Under the pieces are notes generated by a model. It was not told where the DNA came from. It saw only the letters and a list, made by a program, of their open reading frames with translations, and ran no database searches. From NCBI GenBank assembly GCA_016867695.1, contig VGIY01000124.1, forward strand, positions 1-7,488: a DNA stretch of 7,488 nt, written 5' to 3'. Source of the stretch: Candidatus Eiseniibacteriota bacterium (GTDB taxonomy: Bacteria; Eisenbacteria; RBG-16-71-46; CAIMUX01; WJJG01). Below, piece by piece: positions 6,203 to 7,488 of this stretch; positions within the stretch are counted from its first letter, which is position 1, and the number at the start of each line of letters is the position of its first letter. Both the position numbers and the translations under genes were made by a program.

Positions 6203-7488
6203 GTGGCCGACCCCGCCCGCCAACGCCTCTCCGCTCGCCGGGCGCGCCCGGGCGCGGCGGAGGGGCCGTCGATCCGGCTCTGGCTCGCCGCCCTGGCCGT
6301 CGTCGTGCTGTTCGTCCTCGCCGCCCACGGGCCGGTCCTCTCCTCGCAGGCGCTCTGTCTCGACGACAACGAGTTCCTCACCGACAACGCGCTCGTCCGC
6401 CAGCCCGGCTGGCGCTCGGTGGAGCGCTTCTTCGGCGAGGTCCTCTCCCCCTCCACCGTCGGCGGCTACTACATCCCGCTGGCCATGACCTCGCTCATGA
6501 TCGACGCCGCGCTGGGCGGGCACCCGGACGACCTGCGCCCGTTCCACCGGACGGCGCTCCTGCTGCACGTCGCCTCGACGCTCCTGCTGGCGATCCTCCT
6601 CCACCAGCTCCTGCGCTCGTTCTGGCCGGCGGTCCTGGCCGCGCTGCTCTTCGGCGTGCACCCGCTGACGGTCGAGCCGGTGGCCTGGGTCGGCGAGCGC
6701 AAGACGCTCCTGGCGGGGTTCTTCGCCCTGCTCGCCCTCGTCCTCTACGCGCGCCACGCGCGGCGCCCGGGGCGGCTGCCCTATCTCGGTTCCCTGGCGG
6801 CGTTCGTGCTGGCCCTGCTCTCCAAGCCGACGAGCCTGCCGCTGCCCCTGCTTCTCGTCCTCCTCGACGCCTGGCCGCTGCGGCGGCTGGGGCGCGCGGC
6901 GCTGATCGAGAAGATCCCCTTCTTCGCCCTCGCCGCCGCCTCGCTGGCCATCGCGCTCGTCTCCCACTCGCGCACCGCCTCGCTCGGCGTCTTCGCCACC
7001 TACACCCCGCTGCAGGCTGCCCTGATGGCCGTCTACAAGCCGGTCTTCTACCTGGCGAAGGTCCTCTATCCCTCGCCGCTCACGCCCGTCTACGTGCCGC
7101 CGCAGCCCTTCGGGATCGGGAATCCCGTCGTCCTGGGCAGCGCGCTCCTGGGCCTGGGGATCGCGGCGCTGCTCGTGGCCGGCTTGCGGCGCACGCGCGC
7201 GCCTCTGGTCGCCGGGCTCCTCTACTTCTGCGCGCTCGCCCCGACGCTGGGCGCCGTGCAGTACAGCTGGATCCTCGTCTCCGACAAGTACCTCTATCCG
7301 CTGCCGCTGCTGGGCCTGCTGCTCGCCGCGGCCTGTCTCCTGGCCCGGGCCTGGCCCCCACCGCCCGCCGCGGCGAGCGGCGCCCCTCTCGCCGCGGGAA
7401 GCCGCGCCGCGGGCGGAGCCGCGCCCGTCGTCGCGCCCGGCTCCGCTCGCGCCTGGAGCGGGCGGCGCCTGGCCGCCGCGGTGCTCGT
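6203..7488 (+). CDS. TMTC-like GT-C superfamily membrane glycosyltransferase, N-terminal part (runs off right edge)
   Basis: The first 428 codons of a polytopic membrane protein resemble bacterial relatives of the TMTC O-mannosyltransferases, which usually carry C-terminal TPR repeats (not in the window). Starting at GTG 6203, with GAGAGGG 6 nt upstream, there is a cytoplasmic Arg-rich N-terminus and a first membrane helix at about 24-45. An external loop follows with the acidic pair DD (54-55), the position of the catalytic Asp in GT-C enzymes. About nine more hydrophobic helices come after it. Family patterns include HPLTVEPVAWVGERKTLLAG (153-172), LLSKPTSLPLPLL (205-217), EKIPFF (236-241) and DKYLYPLPLLG (361-371). 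The latter resembles the RYLYLP motif of this group. An Ala/Gly/Pro-rich stretch (385-418) then precedes another possible helix. It starts 16 bp after the DUF4340 gene, so it is probably in the same operon. Donor and acceptor are unknown. The superfamily is likely; transferase activity is inferred. Confidence 0.8.
   Translation, partial: MADPARQRLSARRARPGAAEGPSIRLWLAALAVVVLFVLAAHGPVLSSQALCLDDNEFLTDNALVRQPGWRSVERFFGEVLSPSTVGGYYIPLAMTSLMIDAALGGHPDDLRPFHRTALLLHVASTLLLAILLHQLLRSFWPAVLAALLFGVHPLTVEPVAWVGERKTLLAGFFALLALVLYARHARRPGRLPYLGSLAAFVLALLSKPTSLPLPLLLVLLDAWPLRRLGRAALIEKIPFFALAAASLAIALVSHSRTASLGVFATYTPLQAALMAVYKPVFYLAKVLYPSPLTPVYVPPQPFGIGNPVVLGSALLGLGIAALLVAGLRRTRAPLVAGLLYFCALAPTLGAVQYSWILVSDKYLYPLPLLGLLLAAACLLARAWPPPPAAASGAPLAAGSRAAGGAAPVVAPGSARAWSGRRLAAAVL

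Noticed and set aside
5056..6967. Long minus-strand open frames opposite the DUF4340 and GT-C genes (5056-6456, 6056-6967)
   Set aside because: They are shadows of well-supported plus-strand genes, with biased composition and no domains.

Overview
The window is chromosomal DNA from a very GC-rich bacterium (roughly 70% GC by eye, with third codon positions almost all G or C). A TRAP-type substrate-binding protein with a Sec signal peptide, together with a TatT lipoprotein, points to a Gram-negative (diderm) cell. The gene set fits deltaproteobacterial-grade lineages or GC-rich candidate phyla from metagenomes. The sequence does not settle which, so this placement is inference. No rRNA, tRNA, mobile element, CRISPR array or obvious horizontally acquired segment is visible.

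The layout is two divergent transcription units separated by a 174-bp control region (1388-1561). Leftward (minus strand) run a tatT-type lipoprotein gene (458-1387) and then the first 138 codons of a dctP-type TRAP substrate-binding protein (1-416, running off the left edge). The DctQ/DctM membrane subunits would be expected further left. Rightward (plus strand) run five tightly spaced genes: a GldA-type ABC ATPase (1562-2506), a GldF-type ABC-2 permease (2522-3244), a GldG-family auxiliary protein (3315-5111), a DUF4340 membrane-anchored protein (5200-6186), and the start of a TMTC-like polytopic GT-C glycosyltransferase-type protein (6203 to beyond the right edge).

The control region holds two good sigma-70-type promoters back to back. 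One is TTGACA-N17-TACGAT for the rightward operon (1465-1493). The other is TTGACT-N17-TAGAGT for the leftward one (1396-1424). The leftward promoter sits so close to the tatT ATG that its transcript would be leaderless or nearly so.

In the rightward operon the ATPase and permease would form the motor and channel of an ABC-2 transporter. GldG and DUF4340 would be its membrane-anchored partners, with large domains outside the cytoplasmic membrane. In Bacteroidetes, GldA/F/G are associated with gliding, but the same module is found in many non-gliding bacteria with unknown cargo. The following gene looks like a lipid-linked-sugar glycosyltransferase, and GldG carries the GIFT-type fold. A role in building or exporting a surface glycan or glycoprotein is therefore a reasonable but unproven inference. 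This is the most interesting aspect of the window. The long reverse-strand open frames opposite these genes are codon-bias shadows.
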